The translations under genes were made by a program, and so were the position numbers. Below the pieces are notes generated by a model. The model was given only the letters and a program-made list of their open reading frames with translations. It ran no database searches and was not told the origin of the DNA. Positions 55,113-64,000 of a stretch of 64,000 nt of DNA are shown piece by piece. The stretch's first letter is position 1; each line of letters opens with the position of its first letter. The DNA is from Planctomycetia bacterium (GTDB lineage Bacteria > Planctomycetota > Brocadiia > Brocadiales > Brocadiaceae). The DNA lies in NCBI GenBank assembly GCA_015075005.1, contig JABTVC010000002.1, positions 974,259-1,038,258 of the forward strand, given 5' to 3'.

Positions 55113-55739
55113 TTAGTTAATTGTTGCCGCAAACTCACCGGTTTCTTCATCCAGAAAGTATGATATTTTCACATTCAGCGAGGCAGATAATTTATCAAGG
55201 GTAGTAAGAGAGGCTGCGATTTGCCCATTTTCGATTTGGGATAATAAACTTGGTGATAAACCGGTACGATTGGCCAACTGTTTTTGAGTGATTTTTTTAC
55301 CCTTTCTTAACAATTTCAGTTTTTTCCCCACGGAACTTTTGAGTCTGTCCTTCGAGCTTCCAACAAGACAATATGTCTTTTGTGCATTATTCAGTGCCTT
55401 TCGCAAATCGTTTAAATCAAACGGTTTTTTCAAATAGTCAAAGGCATCAAGCTTCATCGTTTCAACTGCCGTCTTAAATGTGGGAAATCCTGTTAATATG
55501 ATAACACAAATATTCTGGTATTTCGATTTTATTTCTTTCAGTAATTCCGTGCCACTAATTTGGGGCATCTTGAGATCCAGGATAACGATATGAAACTTTT
55601 CCTGCTCCAGGGTAAGCAGGGTATCCATTGGCTTTATAATGCCCTTTGTTATATATCCTTCGTCAGATAAAAAATTTGTTAAATATAAATTATAGTCCTT
55701 GTCGTCGTCTACAACTAATATTTTTATCCCACTATCCAT
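55113..55739 (-). CDS. Response regulator with an XRE-type DNA-binding domain
   Basis: The N-terminal receiver (residues 6-120) has the acidic pair VVDDDKDY, phospho-acceptor VILDLKMP, ILTGFP and the conserved Lys in YLKKPF, so it should be competent. The output domain (about 140-200) is a Cro/C1 HTH (ITQKQLANRTGLSPSLLSQI), not the usual OmpR or NtrC type. Its start overlaps the stop of the sensor kinase by 8 bases. HldE follows by 41 bases. It may regulate envelope or heptose genes, by inference. Confidence 0.82.
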   Translation of the reverse strand: MDSGIKILVVDDDKDYNLYLTNFLSDEGYITKGIIKPMDTLLTLEQEKFHIVILDLKMPQISGTELLKEIKSKYQNICVIILTGFPTFKTAVETMKLDAFDYLKKPFDLNDLRKALNNAQKTYCLVGSSKDRLKSSVGKKLKLLRKGKKITQKQLANRTGLSPSLLSQIENGQIAASLTTLDKLSASLNVKISYFLDEETGEFAATIN

Positions 55740-58122
55740 GGACTGTTACCTTTCCGAAGTCTACGGGTAAATTAATATCAAAGGTAGTGCCTTTACCTAA
55801 TTTACTCTTAACTTTAATTGTGCCACGATGTCTTTTTATGATTCCATACGTAATAGATAAGCCAAGGCCCGTTCCTTTTCCCACTTCTTTCGTGGTAAAA
55901 AAGGGATCAAAGATTTTGGATAGCACATCCTCAGACATTCCCATGCCAGTATCTTTAAAGCTAATATGTATCATGTTTTTATCTTTTTGAATTGTGGTTA
56001 TTAAAATAGTATTGCCATCGTCAGTAGCATCGTCAGCGTTAATCAATAAATTCATAAATACCTGTTGCAATTGCTCTGCAAAACCTTTGATTTTTGGTAG
56101 ACCAGAAGATAATTTTAAAACGATATTTTTATTTTTTGCAGTATATTGTTCAAGAATAAGAGAAGCGGTATCTTTCACCAAGTCATTAATATCAACAAAT
56201 TTCGGTTGCTCGTTCCCTTCAAAATGCGACATTTCCAATAAGGAATCAACGATTTTTTCAATGCGTTTTGTTACCTTGTGCATCATTTTAAAGTCTTTTA
56301 TTATTTCTCTGGAAAAGGAATTATTCCGCTCGAGAAAACCTTGTACCATACCAGAAAGAATTGCAAGAGGGGTATTGATTTCATGAGCTACACCAGCTGC
56401 AAGCCGGCCAATGGAGATTAACCGGTCGGAGTGTACCAATTGCTGCTGAAGTCTGCTCTGCTTTTCTTCCTCATGTTTTTTCTCCGTAATATCTTGAATT
56501 ACCTCCAGTACCTGCACAACATTTCCATCCTTATCAAAAATGGGAGAACTAATCACATTGCAGAAATTTTTTTTGTGGTGATTAGAAATGCTGCGCTCCA
56601 TTTGGTTTATTTTCCCTGTTTCAAATACCTTTGCAGATGGGCAGTCCGATGGGACAGATTGCAGATGACAATAAGCATCAAAGCAGGTTTGCTGTATTAT
56701 GCCTTTGCCTAAGGCATGATTTTCGATGAGCCGCTTGTTTGCCCATAGTATTTTATTATCCTTATCAATAACTAAAAGGTCTGCCCCAATTTCACTCACA
56801 ATATTATCCAGTTTTTTCTTTTCCTCTATGAGTTCCAATTCCAGGTTCTTTTTACTGGTTATATCCCTAAAGTGTACCAACAGGTATAAAATATTGCCCT
56901 CTTCTTTTACTACCGTAATATCTAATTCCATTACTAATACCAGGTTGTTTTTACTAATAACATCAATCTCGGTTGTTTGAACTTTGTTGTTGACCGCCAT
57001 TGCAAGAAGCTCCGAAACGAACTTTTTCGATGATCCAGGTAAGAAATCATAAATATGCTTACCTAAAAGCTCTTCCATCTTGTAGCCAATAATTTCTTCT
57101 TCACGCTGGTTTACAGTAAGAATTTTTCCATTCAGGTCTACCATTACCATGGAATCTGCTGCATGGTTAAATAACGTTTTATAACGCTCTTCTGAGGCCT
57201 TAATTCGGTTAAACAGCTTTGTGTTTTCAAGGGCAATGGCAAGTTGTGGCGCGATCTGCCAGAGATAATAATAACACTGATCACTAAAACAGTGCGCTTT
57301 CTCACTACCAAAGGTAATGGCCCCGAGTACTTTTCCTTTATAGGTAAGGGGAAATCCAAGACGTGCGTGTATCCTCTCCTTGTATAACACCCTGTCTGTC
57401 CAAAATCGCCCCGTTTGCGTGTTGTTAACGATAACCGGCTCACCTGTTTTTATAATTTCCTCCAAAAGGCTGCCAGATATCGGAAATAATTCGCCTTCAT
57501 TAATCTCACTGAAATTATAGTTTTTCGTGAGTGCAAACACCTGAAACCATTGTCCTTGTTCGTTGGAAGTAATCAAACATGCACGATCAAAAGGTATAAT
57601 CTTTTTTAACTCATTACATATATCGGAAAAGCTTTCCCGAATATCCAAACTGGCGGCAATGGTTTTATTGATATTGCTGATAATTTCTTTCTCGATCAGT
57701 GTCCTTTTGAGGCTGGTTTCTAATTGTTGCTTATAAAGGGCCTTTTCGATGGTCTTTTTTAAATAATCCGGATCAAATGGTTCCAGGATATAATCAACCG
57801 TATCCAAACGCAAGGTGTTGATTACGGCCTTGATTTTATTCTGGTCGATCATAACGAGTATAATCGCATCTGGTGAAACCTCTTTAATCTTATTTACCAG
57901 TGAAAGCTCATGAACATCGTGTAGCCTCAGGTCAAAGATAATTAAATCTATGGAGTCTTTATGCAGAATTTGAACCGCATCGCCACCATCAGCAGCCGTG
58001 TATACACGGTATCCATTTTCTTCCAGCAGTCCTTTGAGTGATACACACATCAGCTTATCATCATCAATGATAAGTATATTGTGGTTTTTTTGCATGGAAA
58101 GTTTTAGTCCACTCTCTTTCAT
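55732..58122 (-). CDS. Hybrid sensor histidine kinase (pseudo-receiver, GAF, two PAS)
   Basis: Domain order in this 796-aa protein: receiver-like (12-130), GAF (about 165-300), PAS (310-420), PAS (435-545), HisKA with AHEINTPLAI, and an ATPase domain with N box NLLINADDAT, G1 DTGMGMSED and G2 GKGTGLGLSI. The receiver keeps the acceptor-like Asp in IIFDLRLHD but has Glu where Lys is expected (YILEPFD) and no Thr/Ser after the fourth strand (ILVMIDQ). It is probably a non-phosphorylated pseudo-receiver. It overlaps the response regulator gene. Confidence 0.87.
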   Translation of the reverse strand: MKESGLKLSMQKNHNILIIDDDKLMCVSLKGLLEENGYRVYTAADGGDAVQILHKDSIDLIIFDLRLHDVHELSLVNKIKEVSPDAIILVMIDQNKIKAVINTLRLDTVDYILEPFDPDYLKKTIEKALYKQQLETSLKRTLIEKEIISNINKTIAASLDIRESFSDICNELKKIIPFDRACLITSNEQGQWFQVFALTKNYNFSEINEGELFPISGSLLEEIIKTGEPVIVNNTQTGRFWTDRVLYKERIHARLGFPLTYKGKVLGAITFGSEKAHCFSDQCYYYLWQIAPQLAIALENTKLFNRIKASEERYKTLFNHAADSMVMVDLNGKILTVNQREEEIIGYKMEELLGKHIYDFLPGSSKKFVSELLAMAVNNKVQTTEIDVISKNNLVLVMELDITVVKEEGNILYLLVHFRDITSKKNLELELIEEKKKLDNIVSEIGADLLVIDKDNKILWANKRLIENHALGKGIIQQTCFDAYCHLQSVPSDCPSAKVFETGKINQMERSISNHHKKNFCNVISSPIFDKDGNVVQVLEVIQDITEKKHEEEKQSRLQQQLVHSDRLISIGRLAAGVAHEINTPLAILSGMVQGFLERNNSFSREIIKDFKMMHKVTKRIEKIVDSLLEMSHFEGNEQPKFVDINDLVKDTASLILEQYTAKNKNIVLKLSSGLPKIKGFAEQLQQVFMNLLINADDATDDGNTILITTIQKDKNMIHISFKDTGMGMSEDVLSKIFDPFFTTKEVGKGTGLGLSITYGIIKRHRGTIKVKSKLGKGTTFDINLPVDFGKVTVHG

Positions 58123-58788
58123 GGTAAATATTGGACATGACGAAATCTATTTCAGGGTATAATATTAATATTGTGGGAAATTTATGTCAAGCGTAAAGCG
58201 TACAGCGTACAGCCTGCCGCGGGAACAACTCAAATTACTGCCAATCAAAAAAGAGGCCTCAAGGGGTTCGCATGAAACACCGCATGAAGGAGAATTCTCT
58301 AAACTTGTCCTCGTGAAAACGGGGATAGATAATCGTATGCTTGCCAGGTCAGCCGTTTGGAGGTGGCCCGGTTTCTTTGGCTCACTGAAAAACACCCTCC
58401 GCAACGCCTTTGACCTCATCAGGCAGGCAGCCCCCAATTCGCCCGTTTTTCGTCACATATCTCCCCCGTATCCCGGAAAGTATAAAAGCAAGCAACGAAA
58501 AACCTTCCTCGAACGGGCGCTTCAATTGTTCAACGCCGGGGAAGAATATCACCTAATTTTTGGTTGTTCATTTTTCCCCGACTTGGGCGCGGACACTCCC
58601 GTCTCCTCCCCTTTAAAACCAAAACATAATTACCTTGATCTTATCACCCAAAAACACCAATCCATTCCATGTACTACAACCAGTCCCGGTTTTCAGTGAC
58701 GATCCTTAAGTTTTTTATGGCAGGACTTCTCTTGATGATAACCAAATACGAGCTTTTTCACTATCATGCAAAATAAGGCAATGACGTT
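58123..58788. other. Region without a supported gene between kinase and IS scar
   Basis: A 171-aa plus-strand frame (58184-58699) has no ribosome site and no recognisable family; its start lies in a short tandem run of GTACAGC-like units. A minus frame overlaps it. It may be decayed coding sequence. No terminator or promoter could be identified. Confidence 0.3.
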
Positions 58789-59244
58789 TTATTCCTCATT
58801 CAATTCAATCCCCATCTGCCTGAATGCCTCTTTGATTTTATCCTCATAATCCTGTTCTGATATAGTTCCATCTCTGGCGCTCAGTTCTATCTGTAAGGTT
58901 TCAAATTTGGTTTGCAACAGGTTCATGACACCCATAATATTTGCCACTTTACCTTTTGGCACTGAAAACGTAAGCTGTATCTTTATCTCTCGTCTTCGGA
59001 TACGAAACCGTCCCTTTTTCTTTAATTTCCCCGATATGTTCAGGTGTCCCATCTGCACATTGCTGAGAATATAATGGTATCGTTTGTACCGGTGGTACGT
59101 CTTTCTTCCTCTGTTCGAGACACACAGTTTCGCATATCATTATTTCGTTCCCAGAAAATGCAAGCGTTGGCAGTTCTTTGAAATATAGACAAATGGGTTT
59201 GTTATCCTCCAGCTCTCCCAGCCCAAAAAGCCCCATACGCACAC
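58789..59244 (-). pseudogene. Unrecognised gene fragment in two frames
   Basis: Two overlapping minus-strand frames look like one gene with a frameshift. The first, VRMGLFGLGELEDNKPICLY, leads to QCADGTPEHIGEIKEKG; the second continues EIKIQLTFSVPKGKVANIM and ends KEAFRQMGIELNEE. The product has no family I can name. The 5' part is replaced by the end of an ISL3 element. Confidence 0.4.
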
Positions 59245-59426
59245 CTTTAATTTCTGCTCTCGGAACAAACCCGGGGAACCGATATTCGTCCAGCAGTCGT
59301 CTCTTTTTTCCCATTTAATTATCATACAGTTTTTTTGCCCATATAAAAACTCCTTTTTCCCTTGTTTTATGCTATGTTGCAGTCACTTCATGGCTTATTT
59401 TTACCCACTCACTTGCCTGAAGAGCC
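59245..59426 (-). mobile_element. 182-bp left end of the 1357-bp ISL3 element
   Basis: Reading on the minus strand from 59426, the sequence is nearly identical to 6262-6442: the inverted repeat GGCTCTTCAGGCAAGTGAGT, an untranslated leader and the start RRLLDEYRFPGFVPRAEIKG. After about 182 bases similarity ends abruptly and unrelated coding sequence follows, so the element is truncated. It has no matching right end nearby. Confidence 0.85.
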
Positions 59427-59868
59427 AGAAAAAAAATGCCGCTTGATTTTTAACAAAGTAATGATATTAGTTATGTCAGGCATTTACATAATCCTTACGC
59501 TCGGCCTCAACCTTATTGTCTGCTTTACAGGGCTTCCGTTTCTGAGTATAATGAAGAATTAATTTTTGAATTTAGTATAATAAAATTAGGTGTGTATAAT
59601 TTCCTTTTTTAAACATTACAATACAGGCAATAAATTGCCTGCCTGTTATCTTATACCCCTATCGGGGTTAAAAAATGTGGACAATGAAAAGCCTTTGCAA
59701 GGAACCTCTCGCCTGGACAGTTGAAATGGGTGCCTTTTTGCGAAAAGATAAAGATATCCAGAATGACATAGAAAAAATCCTTGTACTTTTTCGCGTTGAA
59801 GAGGAGAATTAAACAAAAGGCTGGCATGTTGTGTATTTTCAAATGATTTAAATAGCACAGGATGAATA
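59427..59868. other. Region upstream of the copper ATPase
   Basis: About 440 bases. One possible small ORF (59674-59811, 45 codons, MWTMKSLCKEPLAWTVEMG...) has no recognised family. The rest shows no repeats or motifs I can assign. The ATPase gene's own promoter should lie in the last part. Confidence 0.3.
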
Positions 59869-62079
59869 ATGGCTGAACAGACGATAAAATTTAATATTAC
59901 CGGCATGCACTGTGTCAATTGTGCCACGACGATTGAACGAAGACTGAAGGATCTACAAGGGATTAAGTCTGTCCGGATTAATTTTTCCCGTGCAACAGGG
60001 ATTGTGACCTATGATGCCGATGTTACAAACAAGACCCAAATCACGAAGTATGTGAAAGAGATTGGCTACACCGCCAAAGAACGGGCACGACTGGATCAAA
60101 CATCTCAGGCATCCATTCAAATGGGATGGCTTATCTTTAGTATCCTGGCCTCTATCGCCATGATGGTACTGATGTATGCACCTATGCCAGCCTCAATACA
60201 CAACTCTATGCCTTATATACTGTTGATCGTTGCTACGGTAACCCTGCTGGGGCCGGGCATGGATTTCTTCATAAGCGCCTATAAGTCCATCAGGAATCTC
60301 TTTGCCAACATGGACGTGCTGGTTTCGATGGGTGTCCTGTCTGCCTATATTTACAGTATTTTTGCGGTCTTTGGTACCTTTGATACGTCAGGCCATGCAT
60401 TCTTCGAGACGGCAGTTATGCTGATTACCTTTATTCGTATCGGAAAGTATCTGGAAGAGCGGGTAAAGGGCAGGGCAAGTCATGCGCTCCAGAAATTAGG
60501 AAAACTCCAGGCCGATAAGGCGCGATTGTTGTCACCGGAAGGAAATGAAATGGAGGCCAGCGCCTCCTCGCTTCGCGTGGGGGATATCGTGGTGGTCAGG
60601 GCGGGCGAAATCATTCCCGTAGATGGTGAGGTTATAGAAGGCGTCTCTTCGGTGGATGAATCCATGGTGACGGGTGAGTCCATGCCCGTTTTGAAGCAGA
60701 AGGGCGATAATGTGGTGGGGGCAACCATAAATAAGACCGGCGTTTTAAAGGTGAAAACCGCCAGGGTGGGAGAAGAAACGGTTTTATCCCAAATTGTCAA
60801 TATGGTTGAAGATGCCCAGATGGATAAAGCCCCCATCCAGCGATTTGCAGATCGGGTGTCCAATGTATTTGTCCCTGTAGTTATAGGTTTGTCCTTAGTA
60901 ACCTTTCTCTGCTGGTATTTTGTGTTATATGGTGTTGCCGGCCAGCAGCCGTTTGTATGGGCATTAAAAATGGCAATTGCGGTATTGGTGATTGCATGTC
61001 CGTGTGCTATGGGACTCGCCACTCCAACGGCCATTATGGTGGGAAGTGGCGTGGGTCTTGATCATGCTATCCTCATCAAACGTGCCAGCGCCCTTGAGGA
61101 GGTTGCACGGCTCAATGTCATGGTATTCGATAAGACGGGCACCATCACAGAAGGCCGCTTTGTAGTAACCGATATCGTTCCCACGAATACTGGTACTGAA
61201 TCGGAACTGGTTACCCTCGCCGTTGCAGGGTGTGCCTTATCGAATCATCCCCTCTCCCAATCAGTAGTGGATGAGGCACGAGAAAGAAGGCTTATGTGGG
61301 ATACAATCCAGGATTTTCATGAAGAAGCAGGGAGTGGTATTATCTGCCACTATAAGGGCAAGGTGCTGCTGATTGGAAACGAAGGGCTTGTGACCTCTCG
61401 CGGAATTAAAATCGATGGAGTAAAAGATAAGATTAGGGAATTAGAGATCCATGGTAAGTCCCTCATGTACATAGCGTACGACGGTACTTTGAAAGGCGTC
61501 CTGGGTCTTATGGATAAAATAAAGCAAAATGCACGGGACGTCGTAACGCAATTAAAACAGATGAATGTACGGGTCGTCATGATGACGGGTGATGGCGATC
61601 AGGTGGCAAAGGCAGTTGCATCAGCGGCGGGCATTGAGGAATACCGCGCGAAGGTCTTACCGGCAGAAAAGATGGAGGTTGTAAAGGATTTCCAGGGAAA
61701 AGGTCTGAAGGTAGGTATGGTTGGTGATGGCATCAATGACGCCCCGGCGCTTGCACAGGCAGACGTTGGTATTGCTATCGGTGCAGGGACGGACGTTGCA
61801 AAGGAAACAGGGGATATTGTCTTAATAAAAAATGATATGATGGATGTCGTAAGGGCTATTCAGTTAGGCCGGAGGACACTGTCCAAGATCAGGCAGAATC
61901 TATTTTGGGCATTTTTTTATAACGTGGTTGGAATTCCCATTGCCGCCGGCGCCATGTATCCACTATTTGGTATCAGCCTGAAACCTGAGTACGCAGGGCT
62001 GGCCATGGCCTTTTCCTCGGTGTCGGTGATCACAAATTCCTTATTGCTGAAACGTATCTCCTTTAGCAAATATCGTTAA
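59869..62079 (+). CDS. copA: Copper-translocating P-type ATPase
   Basis: CopA pumps Cu(I) out of the cytoplasm. The 736-aa protein has one N-terminal HMA metal-binding domain ([12 protein letters not shown]), about eight membrane helices, the CPC metal site in [13 protein letters not shown], the phosphorylation site FDKTGTIT, and [20 protein letters not shown]. One HMA domain is typical. It stands alone here, with no CsoR or CueR regulator adjacent in the window. Confidence 0.93.
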   Translation: MAEQTIKFNITGMHCVNCATTIERRLKDLQGIKSVRINFSRATGIVTYDADVTNKTQITKYVKEIGYTAKERARLDQTSQASIQMGWLIFSILASIAMMVLMYAPMPASIHNSMPYILLIVATVTLLGPGMDFFISAYKSIRNLFANMDVLVSMGVLSAYIYSIFAVFGTFDTSGHAFFETAVMLITFIRIGKYLEERVKGRASHALQKLGKLQADKARLLSPEGNEMEASASSLRVGDIVVVRAGEIIPVDGEVIEGVSSVDESMVTGESMPVLKQKGDNVVGATINKTGVLKVKTARVGEETVLSQIVNMVEDAQMDKAPIQRFADRVSNVFVPVVIGLSLVTFLCWYFVLYGVAGQQPFVWALKMAIAVLVIACPCAMGLATPTAIMVGSGVGLDHAILIKRASALEEVARLNVMVFDKTGTITEGRFVVTDIVPTNTGTESELVTLAVAGCALSNHPLSQSVVDEARERRLMWDTIQDFHEEAGSGIICHYKGKVLLIGNEGLVTSRGIKIDGVKDKIRELEIHGKSLMYIAYDGTLKGVLGLMDKIKQNARDVVTQLKQMNVRVVMMTGDGDQVAKAVASAAGIEEYRAKVLPAEKMEVVKDFQGKGLKVGMVGDGINDAPALAQADVGIAIGAGTDVAKETGDIVLIKNDMMDVVRAIQLGRRTLSKIRQNLFWAFFYNVVGIPIAAGAMYPLFGISLKPEYAGLAMAFSSVSVITNSLLLKRISFSKYR

Positions 62080-62307
62080 AATGTCCGCCGGCCGAATAAA
62101 GAAGACAAACCGATACCCGGTACGACGAATGTCATGATCCCTGGATTCATGAGAAAAAATACTCGTTATGTGCTGAGCAAACTCAGCAACCATGGAAATG
62201 TTTGACATTCATTATTGGCGTGGTTATACTCACTACCGTATACATAAATCTTTTAAATAAAATGAGTTATAGATTAAATAAATTTTTTCGTTTAATAAGG
62301 AGCAGAT

Positions 62308-63012
62308 ATGCCTTGGCTTTTCAGTATCGTAGGGAGCTTCGATAACTCTATCGTAAAACTTCTCATTGCATCCATTTTGGGCGGGATTATTGGATGGGAA
62401 AGAGAGCTGCGGGGTCGGCCCGCAGGCCTGCGGACACACATTTTGGTATGTGTCGGTGTAACCTTGATGATGGTGGTGTCTGAGCACATCTTTGAAAAAT
62501 ACAAAACCTTTACCGACAATTCCATCTTACGGGTCGATCCTGCAAGGATTGCCGCTCAGGTGGTAGCCGGGATTGGATTCCTGGGTGCGGGTACGATTAT
62601 GAGATTTAAAGCAACGGTAAGGGGACTGACGACTGCTGCATCCTTGTGGGTCGTGGCCGGTATCGGTTTGGCAGTGGGAAGTGGCTGTTATGTGCCTGCT
62701 TTACTTACAACATTTTTAGCCTTTTTTGCATTGTTTTTTTTGCCCCTTCTTCTTGAGCGAGAAATCAAGCGTGATGCGTATAGTACACTCAAGGTGTGTG
62801 TCTCTGGCTCAGGATCCAATTTTACGTCCATTATGGAAATATTAAAAAGGCACTCCATGGTACTTCAACATTACGAATTTGAACGGGATCTCGTGAAGAA
62901 TGAAGTCCAGTATAATATCAATGTAAGATATAAGGACGAGTCCCTGGTCTCAAAAGTGTGTGATGAACTTACCAGGTCGATCAAGGATGTCAGTAAGCTT
63001 GGTTGGGAGTGA
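62308..63012 (+). CDS. MgtC/SapB family membrane protein
   Basis: The first 145 residues form the MgtC membrane domain: LIASILGGIIGWERELRGRP, VCVGVTLMMVV, and VAGIGFLGAGTIMRFKATVR with TTAASLWVVAGIGLAVGSG. The C-terminal 80 residues form an ACT-like cytosolic domain (LKVCVSGSGSNFTSIMEILK). MgtC proteins act in magnesium limitation and membrane potential control. The gene starts with an AAGGAG ribosome site 6 bases upstream. Confidence 0.86.
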   Translation: MPWLFSIVGSFDNSIVKLLIASILGGIIGWERELRGRPAGLRTHILVCVGVTLMMVVSEHIFEKYKTFTDNSILRVDPARIAAQVVAGIGFLGAGTIMRFKATVRGLTTAASLWVVAGIGLAVGSGCYVPALLTTFLAFFALFFLPLLLEREIKRDAYSTLKVCVSGSGSNFTSIMEILKRHSMVLQHYEFERDLVKNEVQYNINVRYKDESLVSKVCDELTRSIKDVSKLGWE

Positions 63013-63154
63013 TGGGTTTTTGATTATCTAAATATCGACCAAATAAACACTTGACAATATATAGCCTATTTGATATATTCCCCCCTGATAGTATGGAATA
63101 GTCCGTTACAGACAAATTCATGTATCGATAACAGTTTACATGGGAGACTTGATA

Positions 63155-64000
63155 ATGATAAAGAACCTAGTATCGCCATTCAGGACACTAACGTTAATGG
63201 CAGTATTAGTTTCTGGGGGTATCTGCGGATGTTCTAAGGTTGATATGCCCGATGAAGTTGTAACCGCCTTTCAAAAAGCTATTAGCATTAATCCAGCCTT
63301 GGCTGAAGCCCACTACAACCTGGGAATGGCATACAATAATCGAACCATGGCTGATGAGGCTATTGCAGAACTAAAAAAGGCCACGGAGATTGACCCAAAC
63401 TATAAGGATGCTCTTTGCCAACTAGGTTTGCTTTACCTGGAAAAGGGTCTTTGGGAAGAGGCCATAACCGCGCTTAAATCTGTGGTTCAATTAGACCCCA
63501 ATAGTGAATTGGCACACAGTAAGCTGGGCGACATCTATAAAAGCAGAAAGATGTTTAGCGAGGCCATTCATGAGTACAAGAGGGTGATGGAGCTTAATCC
63601 CAGGGATGCAATATCTCAGCATAATTTAGGAGTGGCTTATGCTGCAAATAACGAGACAGATGAGGCCATCCAGGCATTTAAGAAGGCCATTGAGATCAAT
63701 CCAAATTTTACCGATGCATATTTTGGCTTAGGCCAGATATATTTAGATAAGAAACAGACAGATGATGCAGTGTCTGCATGCAAAAAAGTCACTGATATCA
63801 ATCCGAATCACGCCCTTGCATACTATCATCTTGGTTTGGCTTACTATGACCTGGGCGACAACATTAAGGCCGCGGAAGCTTACAGAAAATCGATAGAAAT
63901 TGACCCCAAAAATCCGAAAGTGCATTATAATCTCGGGATAGTTTATGCAGACGAGAGGTTGTTTGACGATGCCATCAGAGAATTTAGCGCCGTCGTGAAA
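63155..64000 (+). CDS. TPR-repeat lipoprotein (3' end outside window)
   Basis: An ATG at 63155 opens a frame that continues to the last base of the window (282 codons). It has a signal with a lipobox-like end (LVSGGICGC) and about seven TPR repeats (for example LGMAYNNRTMADEAIAELKK and LGVAYAANNETDEAIQAFKK). It is a close relative in design of the TPR lipoprotein at 50016. The ribosome site upstream is GGGAG. The gene is not complete here. Confidence 0.85.
   Translation, partial: MIKNLVSPFRTLTLMAVLVSGGICGCSKVDMPDEVVTAFQKAISINPALAEAHYNLGMAYNNRTMADEAIAELKKATEIDPNYKDALCQLGLLYLEKGLWEEAITALKSVVQLDPNSELAHSKLGDIYKSRKMFSEAIHEYKRVMELNPRDAISQHNLGVAYAANNETDEAIQAFKKAIEINPNFTDAYFGLGQIYLDKKQTDDAVSACKKVTDINPNHALAYYHLGLAYYDLGDNIKAAEAYRKSIEIDPKNPKVHYNLGIVYADERLFDDAIREFSAVVK

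Noticed and set aside
58184..58699. 171-aa plus-strand ORF as a real gene
   Set aside because: No ribosome site, no recognisable domain, and an overlapping minus frame; composition looks like decayed or non-coding DNA.
60480..61034. 184-aa minus-strand ORF inside copA
   Set aside because: Antisense to a firmly identified P-type ATPase; no ribosome site or domain.
1..64000. CRISPR arrays, tRNA or rRNA genes
   Set aside because: No regularly spaced repeats, tRNA T-arm patterns or rRNA-like segments were seen on reading; a tRNA or covariance search was not possible.

Overview
The window looks like a chromosomal segment of an anaerobic Planctomycete, most likely an anammox bacterium of the Brocadiaceae. 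That placement is inferred from the gene set, moderate GC and style of the proteins (two-subunit class I fumarase, lipoproteins made of TPR repeats, PilZ proteins, a two-component system next to ADP-heptose genes, and ISL3 and IS1634 elements). No rRNA or tRNA gene was seen.

Layout. 1-3.28 kb: fumarase alpha (cut by the window edge) and beta, an AsmA-like protein and CvpA. 3.3-8.65 kb: a decayed defence island holding internally deleted type I restriction-modification genes, a DUF1016 piece, two ISL3-family insertions, and a GHKL ATPase / DUF4325 / PIN-like module. 8.7-23.7 kb: housekeeping genes, mostly on the minus strand: hflC, hflK, a persulfide dioxygenase-rhodanese fusion, thiC, rluB, recN, a tRNA-binding protein, a PilZ protein, truA, ridA, a dynamin-like GTPase, ispF and serS. 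23.8-33.8 kb: a second decayed island with a broken SNF2/DUF3883 helicase carrying a second copy of the first ISL3 element, broken and complete toxin-antitoxin pairs, an IS1634 remnant, an integrase stub, and one intact two-gene unit (a 447-aa unknown protein and a 661-aa phospholipase D-type protein). 33.8-58.1 kb: core genes, including sigma/anti-sigma, cyclase, topA, a PpiD-like chaperone, ribF, hisA, hisH, OmpA-type proteins, prepilin peptidase, SAM hydroxide adenosyltransferase, cold-shock protein, plsC, a TPR lipoprotein, cutA, gmhB/gmhA/hldE and a kinase/regulator pair. 58.2-59.8 kb: a small scar with a 182-bp ISL3 end. 59.9-64 kb: copper ATPase, MgtC and a TPR lipoprotein running off the window.

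The two most interesting systems are both in the islands. One is a GHKL ATPase, STAS-like DUF4325 and PIN-like trio that abuts an hsdS end; an insertion sequence interrupts it, and removing that element in silico restores the reading frame exactly. The other is the overlapping gene pair at 29.3-32.6 kb that pairs an unrecognised protein with a double-HKD enzyme. Several core genes (ribF, an OmpA-like gene, the prepilin peptidase start) carry single-base indels in homopolymers or lack a start, so part of the apparent decay may be sequencing error.
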